Positions 18,892-30,574 are shown, counted from the first letter of the stretch. The stretch: 64,000 nucleotides of DNA from Euglena gracilis (GCA_039621445.1 CP154956.1:7461493-7525492); one strand, 5' to 3'. Numbers and translations are program-made. The notes: generated by a model not told the origin, from the sequence alone.

Positions 18892-19570
18892 TTTTGGGGG
18901 GGGGTGAAATAAACGAAGGTAAAAAAAAAAGTCGACAAACCTTTAGCACATTCAAATTTTTACTGACATTTTTTTCTCGTTGAACAACACATATTTTGCC
19001 CCCAAAAAACGGAAACAAAACGCTTTTCTGCCGCCCTCCCCCCCCTTTCCAAGAGGCCGGCACCCAAACAACTCCTCCTTCCTGAGAGAATCCTGTGGCC
19101 AAAACTGGCCACCACATCTATCCCAAAACTGCCCGGAACATCTGGCCCAAAACTGGCCAGCACATCCGACCAAAAACTGGCCATCACATCTGGCCCCCAA
19201 AAAAACCATGACATTGCAAAAAAAAAGTGGAATGCAAAAATTTTGGGCCGTTTGCCAGATTGAAAAACTTCTCCCCCAATTTTTTGGTTTCCAAGAACAT
19301 TTGTTGAACAGCAAATAAAAGAAGGCAAGAAACAAAAATGGAAGTTTCAGAAGAAAACCAGCACCTAAGGACAAAATGTGTGTGAAATCTGACTTTAGAC
19401 TTGAAACTTGTGATCCCACCAGGGGCAAGTAGCAAGTACCAAGCTTAACAAGTAGCCCCACCAAGGGCCTGTTTCCGTGTTGCAGGCAGGCCTCTGCTCG
19501 ATCAAATATGGATTTGTTCACAGCAAAGGCCTGAGTGGCCTGCATGTGGTGATCGCTTACCACAAAGCAA
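18892..19570. other. Spacer
   Basis: No gene recognised. Contains AAAACTGGCC-type simple repeats (19085-19200) that read on the minus strand as a Gly-Gln-Phe-Trp repeat, an artefact of the repeat. Confidence 0.4.
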
Positions 19571-20871
19571 TACCGGGGGCCGACAATTACCGCGGGTGGT
19601 TCATTACCGCGACGACAATTACCGCGGGGTTTTAAAACGCGCTACCGCTGGAGACCGCGGGGACAAACAGCGCGCTATTCTGCGCAGCTCGAACACGGCG
19701 GAGGCCCATAGCCCGCTGGCGGTCGATTGCACACCCCATGGACTGCACTACCGGTCTCGCTGCCACAGGTACCGGTGGGTTTTCGAAACGAAACACCAAT
19801 CCCGCCCCCAAAAAAATGCCGCCGGCGAAGAACAAAAACAAGGTGGAACAGGCTTCTTTTTCAGTCTAAAGTCCTCGGGGAGGAGGGGATGGGTTCGGGC
19901 CCATTCCCTTGGGGGGGGGGGGTGGGCGCCGGGTTTACCCCGCACAAAGAGCCAAAAAATTTTGAAACCTTACAAATAAGCCTGGATTGGAATATTAAAA
20001 AAAATCTCTGGAAGCGTGCTTTTTTGGGGGTGTACAATTCGTTGGAAAAACAGTCGGATTGCACGGGGCCAAACCGACTAAAATGACAACTTTTTGTTGA
20101 AAAGAAAGAGTCATCCCCCCTGAAAAAGAAAAAGTTTCATTTAGGGAAAAGCCACACATCCTGAGTGAATACTGCTGTGCGAACTGTGTCAGATGTTGCA
20201 CAACTGATGTCACAGAAATTCCAGAGAAAACGTTCACAGGGGTTGTTGAAAAAACCTTTTCAACAACTTCAACAACCTTTGTGAAGACATGCAACAGACA
20301 GTGTGGAGTTAAGTGTCTTTTACTAGGAAAAAGACAAAAAGACCATTTCGACAAGGAATAAAACGTCAAAAATGTCGAAATGCTGCCAGAAACTGTCGGA
20401 AAACCAAAGTAGGATCTGCTTGCCCTCGCGATCAGCACTGGAGCATACTACAACGATTTCTGATGGTTTTTTCTTTCCTTCAGTGCCACCATGGACAAGT
20501 TTATGCGTCCATTCCCAGGTGGGCGACCGCCTCATCAACCTCAGGTGACGGGCTCTCACCCGTCTCTGTCCTGTGCAGGGACGTGTACGTCAAATTTTCC
20601 TCTTCGCCGGAAACATGTCCCTGTCAGCAAATTGCTCTACTTTGAGCATGTACTGGGAATGGTGGAGGGAAGGAGAGAGAACTCCCTATGGGGGAGAGTG
20701 GACGAAGCATCCACTGGTGTCTTGAGTTGTTGGATCTATCTGGAGTTGTTGGTGGATGATTGAGAGATCCCAGGCGTGTTCCCTGTCGTTTCAAGCCTCC
20801 GCCCTGGCTGTTTCATGCATGTTCTGAAATATTGAAATGTGTTCTGGGGAAATGTTTTGTAACCGAAGTAG

Positions 20872-21222
20872 ATGAATTTTCACACTGATGCAGCACGACT
20901 TCTTTCAACACAACACGACTTCTTTCTTCAACACAACACGACTTCTTTCTGCAACACATGTTGGCATGGTTTCACTTCCAATTGTTTTCCACCCTTTTGC
21001 CGCAGGCTGGATTGCTGGGTGCAATCCTGGGTGGCTGCGCTACGGCTGGAGCCGGAGGTGGACAGCGTGGACGACTTACCGTCGCCCATCGACGGCTCCG
21101 TTGACCTCACCCACGGTCTGTTCGCTGACGGGGATGACGACCACAACGGCATCGCAGGCGGGGACATGGACCTCCTGGACATCCATGGTGGCAGTCTCAA
21201 TGGGCCTCAATGGGGCAGATGA
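20872..21222 (+). CDS. Hypothetical acidic protein or exon
   Basis: A 116-codon frame. The 5' third is a threefold CACGACTTCTTTC repeat (20887-20950) and is not convincing. From 21006, after a pyrimidine tract and CAG that could be a splice acceptor, the frame reads LEPEVDSVDDLPSPIDGSVDLTHG and further Asp/Gly-rich sequence. Not recognised; it may be an exon of cargo in the 6.0-kb element or chance. Confidence 0.2.
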   Translation: MNFHTDAARLLSTQHDFFLQHNTTSFCNTCWHGFTSNCFPPFCRRLDCWVQSWVAALRLEPEVDSVDDLPSPIDGSVDLTHGLFADGDDDHNGIAGGDMDLLDIHGGSLNGPQWGR

Positions 21223-23228
21223 GGCAGGGGACGGACTGTTCAAGAAGATGATGAGCAGCGCAGGGCTTGCAATTGTTTTTTCATCCAGGGCCCCGCCAGT
21301 TTTTTTTACCGAACGACTCAGCCCCCACAGCTTTTTTTAAAAACCCCTCCCCCCACTGTTGAAAAAATCCAGGGACCCCCCCCATTGCTATAAAAATTGC
21401 TGCCTCTCCCCTACTGTTAAAAACCTGGGGGGGCTGTTTTTTTTAAAAAAAACCACTGCCCCTCACTGTTAAAAAAGGGGGTCTCCAGCCCTGCCCTGAC
21501 CGCGACAGCGGGGAGGATCCCGAGGACTCTGCCGTCGACGTTGCAAAGGATGCCGAACTGGCCTGCTTTTTTTTGGTGTCGGTCACAGGTTGGACGCCAG
21601 TCAGTAATGATGGGCAGTCCTGGGGTTCTGATTTCTTCCGTTCCTGTTTGTTAGACTGGGTGGTTTCCCCAAACTTTTCAAAACTGTGAGGTGCGTGTTA
21701 CTTTTTGTTTGGGAACCCCCCCGGGCTTGGAGAGAGCGCACCGACCTGGTTTCTTTTTTAAGTCAGAAGGCGCCCCCCCCGGTTTTCTAGTCCGGGGCCG
21801 GCCTGGGTCCGTGGCGCCCCCCCCCCCTTCCGGTTCTTAAAACGAAGCCTGGCACCGACTGCCTTTCCTGTCAAGGGAGCTGAACAGGAACATTCCCCAT
21901 TGGAATACTGCCGACGAGGACGAGGCGGTCTAAAACGCCTCTTCTCCCTTCCTGTTTCGTAACGTGTCTGGCATCGTTCACCCCTTGGCTGACCCCCCTT
22001 TTGCAATCACCCCCCCCTCCCACCTGCAGTGCGCATTTCTTTCTGTTTCCATCAAAAGACCACCATTTTTCCCGTTAAATGGGTCTACGTTCGCCCAGTT
22101 TCGGCCCTCCCCCCCCCGTCGACTCATTTGTTCCCACTTTTTTTTTCGGAATGATGCCCCTCCCCCAGATGCACACAGCCAAGGGATGCACCCACGTTTT
22201 TCGGCATGTGTATTCTCTGCACGCACGCCGTCTGCTGCGGCGCGCGCCCCGGACCTGGAAATCGCAAAAAAGGTTTTGCACTTGTGTTTTGTTCCATTTA
22301 AGGTTTTCAGTGTTTCATTTTACAAGCTTTCTTCAGTAACAAAAAAATGTCACTGCCACCGTTCCGGTGAGTTTTAAAAAAAAGGGAAATTACCGAACGC
22401 ACCACGAAATTTTACTCCTCGTAGACGAGGGCAGGTCCCAATATCGCCGTGTACCCTGACTCCGCTGCTACAGGCGCGGGTCAGTCGCGACGGTCTGCCT
22501 TGATTCCGCACTCGTCGTCGGGGGCAAGCCGGCCGTTTATGTTATTGGCCCGTCGCCAAAACTCAATAGGTCTTTTTCCGTACGTCGAAAACCTGTCTTT
22601 TTGGTTTATGACGACGGTTTCAAACTGGTTTTAAACGATGTTTTAAACGAGTAATAAAAGACGACGACCCACCCTGGCCACAGACAAATGAAATGATGTT
22701 AAATCATGCCACAGATGCAAGCAGATGTCACACCATGTGGTCCCAAAACTGGCCCCAAAACTGGCCCCAAGATGTGAATCAAACAACTGTAAAGCAAATC
22801 CTGATACACAGATTACCATAACACTGCAACAATGTAGACAAACAAATAACCTTCGAGTTTCTAGACACAGCAACAGGAATCAGAAAACACACACAAGGGC
22901 CATTCTCAACAACATGGAGCAGTTTAGCAGGGACATGCTCAGGTCCTAATTAGTACTCTTCCAATAAAGTTCATTTCAGCTAAGTCAGGTTGGGGAAATT
23001 ATCCACACCTGTAAAGATTCTTGAAAAAAATATTTTCCTCAGCTTGGCGTTGGCCTTGACTTGTAACTTGAATTTAAAACTTGATCTTGATAACATAAAC
23101 GTCATAAACACATCCTTGTGGCTTAAATATTTCCAGTTTTCAGTTCTCAGACATCTGCTGTGTCAAAAAAAACGCTTCTTTTCCAGGGCACGTTGCCTGC
23201 ATGTGGACGGCTGGAGGAAAAATAAGGA
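21223..23228. other. Non-genic cargo of the 6.0-kb element
   Basis: C runs, T/A runs and CCCCACTGTT/AAAAACC simple repeats (21290-21480); a GC-rich block (22430-22560); A/T-rich tail. I find no coding region. Confidence 0.4.
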
Positions 23229-24806
23229 ATGGTGATTGTTCCGCGATTTGGGTTACCAGCTCGGAGTTTATTAACGCGGCGTTTATTAGCGCGCTTCGGC
23301 CAAGGTGACCCTTGTGGCCCAGCCGGATTCGCCTTGGCTTTGCAATCTCTCGTCGAGTCCTTGCAAGACGTGGTGCCACTGCAATTGTGGTATTTGGATG
23401 ACGGACACATCCTGCGAACCCTCCCACAATTACATGCAGCAATTACAGAAGTTCAACGACAGGGGACGCTACTAGGCATACACCTCAACGCAAAAAAATG
23501 CCGCCTGTGGGGCCCTGCAGCAACAGAAGCCAATCGTGCTGAAAGGCCGCCAAACAGCCCACTTCGTGCAGTCCCAATCGTGAACTACTCCCCCGATTCT
23601 GGTATACGGGCCCTGGGAATCCCGGTATGCCATCCATAAAGCGGTGGCTTTGCGGGGGAAGTGTGGGCTGTACGTGCAACAGGTGTGCAGAAAGCTTGCC
23701 GGGCCCTTTTGAACCATCCGCAAGCCCATATTCAGTTCCGCCTCTTACGATCCTGCCTAGATGCATGCAAAGTTAATGACCTCATCCGTGCAACAGAACT
23801 GGGGCAGGCAAATGACGCATGTGCACTGTTGACTAAGGAAATCAGGAACACAATGAGCAACATTGTTAGATCCACAATCGATGACAACCAATGGGCTCAG
23901 GCCACCGTACCCGTGCGTCATGGCGGACTCGGACTTCGGGACCCATCGCTGGAACGTCTCCCAGCACGTATATCCGGCATTGTGACGTTTGTCAGCAACG
24001 GCAGACGCACCTTGGGCCTGGCAGACCGAGGAGTACCGAAAGACACTGCGGAGTGCCTGTCCTCTGCCAACTCCATCCTCGAAGGAACTCCCCCAACGGA
24101 AACATGGGCCGCGGATGTATCACTCCTGAACGAAGCCCAAAGCCCTCACATTCAACAGAAGTGGTGGGGTGAATGCTTTGCGAAACAACGACAAAAGGTA
24201 TTATCCTCCAACCTTTATGGTCAAGACGCCGTCCGGTTCGCAAGCCAACGGCGGCCCCGCGCAATGGCCTGGGCTTCTGTCACACCATCCTCTGGACTGA
24301 AAACATTGGTCGCTTCTGCCGAATTCAAAGGATTTCTAAAGTGGCCACTGGGAGCACCAGTTTGTCCACCAACGGGATCAACGTGCCCACGCTGCACCAA
24401 GCCAATGGACAACCTCGGTAATCACCTTGTATGCTGCAGCTCAAATGGCATCACGCGGCGACATGGTGCAATCCAGGACTTTGTGTTCCAACTGGCACAT
24501 GATGCAGGGTTTACAGCAAAAAAAGAACAAGGAAGTCCAGAGAGAACACGCCCGGGCGATATCACAGTGAGACACACAGCAGCACCGTACAGACCGTTGC
24601 GTGACACAGCTGAACTAACCGAATGGTATGAACGCCAAGAGAAGGAAAACATTCAAAATATGACGCCACTTGTGGGAGGATGGGATGGACCTGCATTCTA
24701 TTTGTTGTTGACTGCTATGGGCAATGGGTGGTGGGATCCACCGCTCCAGATGGCTCCGCCACTGTTCCTCAAACCAGCTGGCGGGCCACTTCTCTTGCAA
24801 ATGTGA
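23229..24806 (+). pseudogene. RLE retrotransposon RT-endonuclease, decayed copy
   Basis: Two frames joined around 23640-23660. The first begins at motif B (QGDPCGPAGFALALQ) and has catalytic LWYLDDGH and LGIPVCHP. The second continues with the thumb region, CKVNDLI, a knuckle CPRCTKPMDNLGNHLVC and the endonuclease start RPGDITVRH. Near 24655 the reading shifts again (GWTCILFVVDCYG in another frame). It aligns word for word with the intact copy at 13.7-16.1 kb but is clearly diverged. 5'-truncated at motif B; the junction at 23250-23290 carries TTTATTAACGCG/TTTATTAGCGCG words. Confidence 0.8.
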
Positions 24807-25035
24807 GACACAGGTTGTAGATGGTTGGGTACCGTTGTTTACTTTTTGACGAGTTGTGGATGGTTTTAGGACAATTGTTTGTTCTGGGTCTAGGGATCGT
24901 AGTGGTCTTCTTTACATACAATACGGCTGGTGTATGGTGTTGGTTACTTCTGGATCTGTGTCGTTGCCTGCATACCGTCCCCAGATTACTTGTCGCGCGA
25001 TCTCTCGCGCAACAGTTATTGATATAAGTTGCCAT
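24769..25035 (-). pseudogene. Two inverted RLE C-terminal tails
   Basis: On the minus strand, LTFAREVARQLV (24769-24815) and, separately, ITVAREIARQVIWGRYAG ending in HQPYCM (about 24912-25030) both match the last 40 residues of the intact RLE protein (LTLARELARQLAWGAV ... THTPYATE). They lie tail-to-tail with the plus-strand copy. Two tails in one place point to at least two insertion or inversion events. Confidence 0.65.
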
Positions 25036-25559
25036 GTGTTGGCTTCAGTTTTGTGTTTTGACCATGCATCTTGTTGACCGAGGAGAAGTTTCATCAGTGT
25101 TGACATTAAGGTTATCGCTTCTTGGCCTAGGCCGCCATATGAAATGGAGTCAGCAATTTGACCAACCACTCTCCCATCCCCTCCCTCCAAAAAAAAACCA
25201 CAAGCACACACAAAACACAAATACACGCACACCAGCCACCACGCCCCTCGCCCCTCACCCCCCAGCGCACCTCACACAACATCCGCCAAGTTTCCCCGCG
25301 CCCCTCCGTTTTCCCTGCCACCAAGACCGCTTTACTTTACACGCCCTCACCTGTACCTCACCTGGTCCCTATGCGCCACTGCCTGTACCAAGCCTCTCCA
25401 AAGTCCCCACTGCATCTGCGGACAATTTGATGCAAATATCTCACCCGCCATGAACTTCGGCTCGGAGTGTCCCTCCTAGGCCGCTTAGACTTCGGCCGTG
25501 GAGCGCGCGGTAATACAGCGCGCCTAAAATGGCCGCGTTTAAGCCCGAGCGGGAATTAC
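25036..25559. other. Spacer inside the right part of the 6.0-kb element
   Basis: Pyrimidine/ACAC-rich stretch (25190-25330) with no recognised gene, then the GC-rich subterminal zone of the element. Confidence 0.4.
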
Positions 25560-25730
25560 CCACCCGCGGTAATTGTCGGCCCCCGGTAAGTTCCTGTATT
25601 TTTGCTTCATTTCAGCACCCTGTACTTTCATCATAGCTATCCCACACTGCTTCCACCCGAAACGGCATTGTGACACTGAAGGAGAAGGATTCGGATCCTT
25701 TGCTTTTGATCCATTTCACTTTCTCGCCTT

Positions 25731-25824
25731 TGGAGCTACACTCCGCCAAGGGGCATTAGCCCCAGGGTTCGAGGCACTCGAAGTCCTCCATCCCTTGCCT
25801 CAGCTCCTGATGCTTGGCGATGGC
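25731..25824 (-). repeat. Inverted mate of the 17893 repeat, running into a GATGGC microsatellite
   Basis: Near-identical to the reverse complement of 17893-17985. At its end GATGGC is tandemly repeated about five times (25814-25846), an expansion absent from the mate. Confidence 0.6.
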
Positions 25825-26054
25825 GATGGCGATGGCGATGGCGAAGGAGAAGGATTAAAAGATGGGCTGAAATCCCGACCGCCGAAACCACCGGACGACA
25901 AATCCCGACAGCACAAACCCCAGACGGAATTGGTGCCGTTTGGGGTTTGAACCTGGAACGCCGTGAATGGGGAAGCTCCGAATTCAATGTGGATTGTCTG
26001 AAGTATTAAGTACTCGGCGCCTTTAAACTACCCCCTATAGTTGGAGGGGTGAGG

Positions 26055-26277
26055 GTAAACCCCCACAAATAACACCCCCCCCCCAAATAACGCCCCCCCC
26101 CCCAAATAATACCCCCCCTCGGGGACCGATTTCGAGCTCCCAAATAACACCCCCCTGTTTTCCTTTGGTTTTCCATGTAAAAATAACACCCCTCCCCAAA
26201 TAACACCCCCCTTGGGGCCCCAGTTCGGGTGCCCAAATAACACACCGGTGGGGGGGGTGTTATTTGGGGGAGGTTAG
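26055..26277. mobile_element. C-run foldback element C1
   Basis: Left GTAAACCCCCACAAATAACA plus a C run; right TGTTATTTGGGGGAGGTTAG. The unit CAAATAACA + C-run is repeated directly six or seven times, with the insert GGGGACCGATTTCG near 26120 corresponding to GGACCGACTTCGG in B1 and GGGACCGAC in A1. Non-coding. Confidence 0.6.
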
Positions 26278-27253
26278 CTGTTTTCAGGGGGTGGGGGTCA
26301 AGAAATTGATGTTTTCAAAAATTTCTTGAAAATGACGCAAAATAAAAGTAAATGTCCGGAGATTGAAGCTCGTGGAACGCTCTATCTACTGGGATTTAGG
26401 TTTCCCCGCAGCTCTGCCTAGCCTGAGATACAGCCGTTTTTCGGCCAATTTGGGCCATTTTTGTACACTTTTTCCACTGTTCGACTTCGCCGTTTTGGGC
26501 CAAAAAAAGTCGAAAAAAAATCGAAAAAAATGCCCGAAACGATGTTTTTTGGCCTCCCGGCCCCGAAAAAACTGTTTTTGAGCCAAAAATGGGTTTTCGA
26601 CCCGCCACCGACCCGTTCTGGGCCGCCAACCCATTGACTTTGGGTCAAAACCGGTCAAAAAAGTCGGAAAAAATCGAAAAAAAATTGCCCAAAACGACGT
26701 TTTTTGGCCTCCCGGACCCAGAAAAGGTGTTTTTTTGGCCGAAAATGGTGTTTTTCAACCCGCCAGCCCCGTTTCGGGCACAAAACCCTTTTTTTCAGTC
26801 AAAAGAGCTCCATGGAGTGGGCCGGTGTATATGGGGGGGCCAATGAAGGGGTGGGTGCGCGCTTATCAATGAGGGGTTGGTGCGAGCTTATTAAGAGCTC
26901 AGCGCTATTCAAAAACAGGTAATGGTAAGCTTCAACCTCACTTCAACTTCAACATCTGTCCAGCACCTATTATACTTCAATCCTTTCCTCCCCATAGAAG
27001 CAAACACAAACAAAAAGGCTCCGATTCATCTGAAGGTGCCCCGAGGACTGGTTTTGGGCGATGAAGTTCACCACAGGACTTTTTGCATTTTTAGCAAGTT
27101 ATTCAGAAATTTTGATGAAGTTTCATGAGACCATCAACCTCAAAATGACCAATTCGAGAGGGGAAAAAAGCAAAAAAAAATTAAAGGGGGTGGGGCGGGT
27201 CATGGGTGGGTCACGGGTGGGGGGGTCACGGGGGAGGTGTGCCACTTTGGACG
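26278..27253. other. Spacer with a two-copy tandem repeat
   Basis: GTTTTTTGGCCTCCCGG with surrounding TCGAAAAAAA words occurs near 26543 and again near 26698, giving an imperfect tandem duplication of about 155-160 bp. No gene. Confidence 0.45.
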
Positions 27254-27513
27254 TACCGGGGGGATTAAAATACCGCGCTGCATTAATTACCGAATGGATT
27301 AATTCCGCTCACTGGGCGAGTTTCCATAACTGCCGATCTGGGCACCGTTCTGGCACAGCTGCCGGAATTAGGATCAGGCAAAAACTAATCTGGATCGTGG
27401 GTTGGGTTTTTTCCATCTCCCAACGAAACGATCAGGAGTCTGGCAGGTTTTATTAAAGAGCGGAATTAATCCCTTCGATATTACCACCGAGCGGTATTTT
27501 CATCCCCCCGGTA
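27254..27513. mobile_element. 260-bp MITE with TACCGGGGGG ends
   Basis: Terminal inverted repeats of 23 bp, one mismatch (left TACCGGGGGGATTAAAATAC, right complement with ATG for ATT). A second inverted pair lies inside (GGATTAATTCCGCTC near 27297 and GAGCGGAATTAATCC near 27459). Ends share TACCGGGGG with the 6.0-kb element at 19571. Non-coding; presumably mobilised in trans. Confidence 0.7.
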
Positions 27514-27565
27514 GTGGGAGCATCGGTGAAATAATTTTTTCCCGGGCATCCAGTGCAAGGTTGAC

Positions 27566-27716
27566 TACCATGCCCCCCAATATAAATCCCCCCACTCGGG
27601 AGCCAAAATCCTAGTGGGGGGTTTATATGGGGGGTCTTAATGGGGGGGGTCTTATATAGGGGTCTTATATGGGTGGTCTTATATAGGGGTGGTATTACAC
27701 GGGGGGAGGCGTGGTA
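27566..27716. mobile_element. C-run foldback element A3, diverged
   Basis: Starts TACCATGCCCCCCAATATAA and ends in repeated TCTTATATGGGG units and GTGGTA. The central CTCGGGAGCCAAAATCC matches the inverse of the same word in A1 and A2. Less symmetrical than A1 and A2. Confidence 0.5.
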
Positions 27717-28726
27717 CTCTCATCACTTTGCAAAGTCCCCTATGGAACCAAAAAACCTTTTCACCGCCGCTTCGCACCTCCATGTCAAGCTGGCTTGACC
27801 GGGGATGGCACAACCTGCTGTCAACCATGAGTTTGCTCATTCTTGTTTCAGGAAACGGCAGGGTCACTAAGGGGGGGGGGGGGTTCACAGTGGGAACCCT
27901 GAAAACTTGTCACCATTTGTCTGACCTTTGGGCCTGGCTCTGGGGGGTTTTACGTGCCCACTCCCCCACGCACCTAGCGTCTGAAATGTAAGCCCACAGC
28001 TGTCAATTTTTTTTGCCCCAACCTGTTAAAAAAAATTCCCATTGCCCTCAAAAAGGTTTGCCCAAAGTTATCAGAAAATTTTGCACTGCCTCCCAAAAAT
28101 ATACGAACTTGCTCCGAAAAAAATGACCCTCTGTCAATTTATTTTTGCACGGTGACAAAAAACCTTTCGCAATGGAAAAAATGCACTCTGCAATTGTGCA
28201 AATCACCCGATCTGAGTGCAAAAGTTTTCGGAAGGGAGGCAAATAATTCTGGGATAAAGTTGAAACAATTTGAGATAAAATGCAAACAAATTGGTGGCAT
28301 GTACAAACATTTTGGAGGTAAAGTGCAAAAAATGACCGGAAGTGGAAAAATATACGGTGTGAAGCGCGAAAAATTCAGGAGTTAGGTGAAAAATTTAGAA
28401 ATTTAGACAAAAAGTTTGATTCTGAGTTTGAAACTGAGATTAAATTTTCCGTGTGAAGAACTGTGTTTGTGCCAAGAGTTAGGGCGAGCCCAGGGGCGGG
28501 AACCGCGGCTCCGAAGGCCTATTTGCAGACTTTAAAAGTGTTAAATCTTTGTCCAAAACACGGTTTCTGCGGTAACACTTTTTCTGTTTGCCAAATACAC
28601 GAATAGAATGGCCGAATTGATGAAGGTTGATTGATTGTATGAAAATTGAAGGTGTGTTTCTCGTGTCACGGGGGGTCACGGGGGGGTCACGGGGGTCACG
28701 GGGTAGCACTCTTTTATTTCAACGAC
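27717..28726. other. Spacer
   Basis: A/T-rich, with CAAAA words and G runs. I find no gene or structured repeat beyond GTCACGGGGG repeats at 28665-28700. Confidence 0.4.
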
Positions 28727-29097
28727 AAGCCCCTTGGACCCTAGCGGCCCCGGGGCCCCCTCGGCGCCCTGGTGCCGCTCCGTGCGGTGATGAGCACGTG
28801 CGGCGAGTAGGCGCCAGGGGACCCTCGCCCTCTTGGAGGGCGCTGTGTGCCGCGGGTGTTGGGTGAGGCCAGCGCTGTGGGGGGGGGGGTGTGCGCCCGC
28901 AGGTGCCCTTGGGGGTGGAATCCCCCCCGTGCACTCGTGTGGCCTCCTCGCCCCACCCGGGCGTCTTGTTTCCTTGAGAGGGGCCACCAGGCCCCCAGCT
29001 CTGTCCAGGGCCCACAATAATCCACCACATCCTCGTTGTAGGAGGTCTCCTCCACCACCCACTCATCCGGTCCCACCTCCAGGGGGGCCGTCCATGT
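28727..29097 (-). pseudogene. Chromovirus copy 2: chromodomain and 3' fragment
   Basis: Minus-strand sequence GPDEWVVEE and YNEDVVDYC matches the chromodomain of copy 1 (52030-52230), with an internal deletion. The GC-rich part to the left matches 50860-51110. It breaks at about 29097, exactly where the homology resumes at about 31680, so this is one element split by later insertions. Confidence 0.65.
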
Positions 29098-29139
29098 CTT
29101 TCTTCCCCCCATACAAAAAGGTTTTACCCTTCACGTCAA

Positions 29140-30574
29140 GGGTTCACTGTCTTTCTCGATTTCAGCTTTGAACTTTAAAGGGGCCCTGGAAAAGGCGGCC
29201 CCAGGGGGGGGGGTCTGACGGCTAACTACACCCCTCCTCGGCCCACCACGCCGGGGGGGGGGCACCTGCCATTTTGACCAATTGTTGATGGTTGGCCACA
29301 GCCCTCCTTGGCCCACCACGCCGGGGGAGGGGGGGGGCCTGCCGATTTTCCGCCAATTTTTTTTAAAAATACACCCCGTCGGCCAATTTTTGATGTTAAC
29401 CACGCCGGGGGGGGGGGGTGCACCAACCCCCCACACCGGAGAGAGCGGGGGGGGCAGCCCCCTCCTCAAGAGGACGGGCCCCGGCCAAGGCGGCCCGGCC
29501 CACAACGTGGGTGGGTGGGGGGCAGTCCCGACCCCCTCCACGGGGAGGGGGGGGCAGCCCCCTCCTCCAAGGATCGCGCCCCACCCAAGGCGCCTCACCG
29601 GCACCCCCTCCAGCACGCACCCCTGCCAAGCCCCCGCGGGCCTTTTGCCCCGGGATACCGGACAAGGCGGGGCGGCACAGCTGGGTTGGGGTCAAAGGTT
29701 TCCTTCCCAATGCAAGAGCTTTCCACCCCGGGCCAAGCGGGGCCTGGGGGTGGGAAACACAATTGCACCCGAGCATCGAGCGTTTCGGGGGGTGCGGTCC
29801 GTCCCTACCCATGGGCCAAGAGGGTTCACGGGATCGGAGGGGGAGCGGAGGGCCCAAGGGTGCCTCCACGGGCCGCGAGCCCGGAAGCACCTGTTCCCTC
29901 GCCTCTCCTGTATATCCCCTCCCTGACAGCATGCGCCACACACGGCTGTGAGTCAGGGGTGCTGAGTGCCCAAAACAACATAACCTAAAGCAACCCAACC
30001 TGATGACTCTGCAGTTAGAATTAGGAAAATCTTATTAGGAATTTAAATCAGCTGACTCTATCTGTCCCTGTGCAGGGCTCTGTCTGTCTCTCTGCACACT
30101 GTCAATTTGTGGTTCAAGAATTATCTGGTCAATATCTGGAATCTATCATTCTCTTACCCTTGGTTTGGACTTGGTACTTTTACTTTGTGGTTTGCTTGTA
30201 CTGCATTTCTGGATTTGCTTGCTGGATTGCTTGTGGAATTTTTTAATCAAAGGAAAGGTGTGAGCCAACCAATCCACCTGTTTTCACCAAAAAAACCCAC
30301 CAAAAACAAAAGAAAATGCATTTTTTAAAACAGGCCGCGAGGGGAATTGAAAACACATTTGGCAGGGTTAAAGATCCTACGCAAAGGGGTGCCGGCCCCG
30401 AGAAACTGGAAAGTCCAGGGCAGGACCAACGGTTACAACACGGCACGTGGCGCCACCGCTTCGTTCGTTTCAACAAAAAGATTCAATTTTTTCAGAGGCG
30501 GGAGAGCACAAGGGGGGGGGGGGCGGCAAAGGAGTCGAATTTAAATTACACGGCATTTTTTTTGAGGACAAGAG
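29140..30574 (+). repeat. Chromovirus copy 3: 3' non-coding region in plus orientation
   Basis: The reverse complement of the region upstream of the 3' LTR of copy 1 (about 49700-50700) aligns along this stretch, including the tandem CCCACCACGCCGGGGGG units (29230-29410) and GGCCAAGCGGGGCC. It ends in a polypurine tract (GAGGACAAGAG) directly before the LTR at 30575. Numerous long frames are composition artefacts. 29945-30430 contains an unrelated stretch. Confidence 0.55.

Larger units (their letters stand above)
19571..25588. mobile_element. 6.0-kb element with 29-bp perfect terminal inverted repeats
   Basis: The left end (19571-19599) starts TACCGGGGGCCGACAATTAC. Its exact reverse complement ends the element at 25560-25588. 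ATTACCGCG words repeat just inside the left end, and GCGGTAAT words inside the right end. If the outer TA is the duplicated target, the element starts CCGGGGG. No transposase is recognisable inside. The cargo is mainly simple sequence and a decayed RLE retrotransposon, so the element looks non-autonomous and enlarged by insertions. A 260-bp MITE at 27254 shares the first nine bases. Confidence 0.7.

Noticed and set aside
19571-25588. A transposase gene inside the TIR element
   Set aside because: All longer frames inside are RLE retrotransposon fragments or simple sequence.
30107-30328. Short hydrophobic frame (73 codons) that could be a small membrane protein
   Set aside because: No start context or homology support; lies in element-derived debris.
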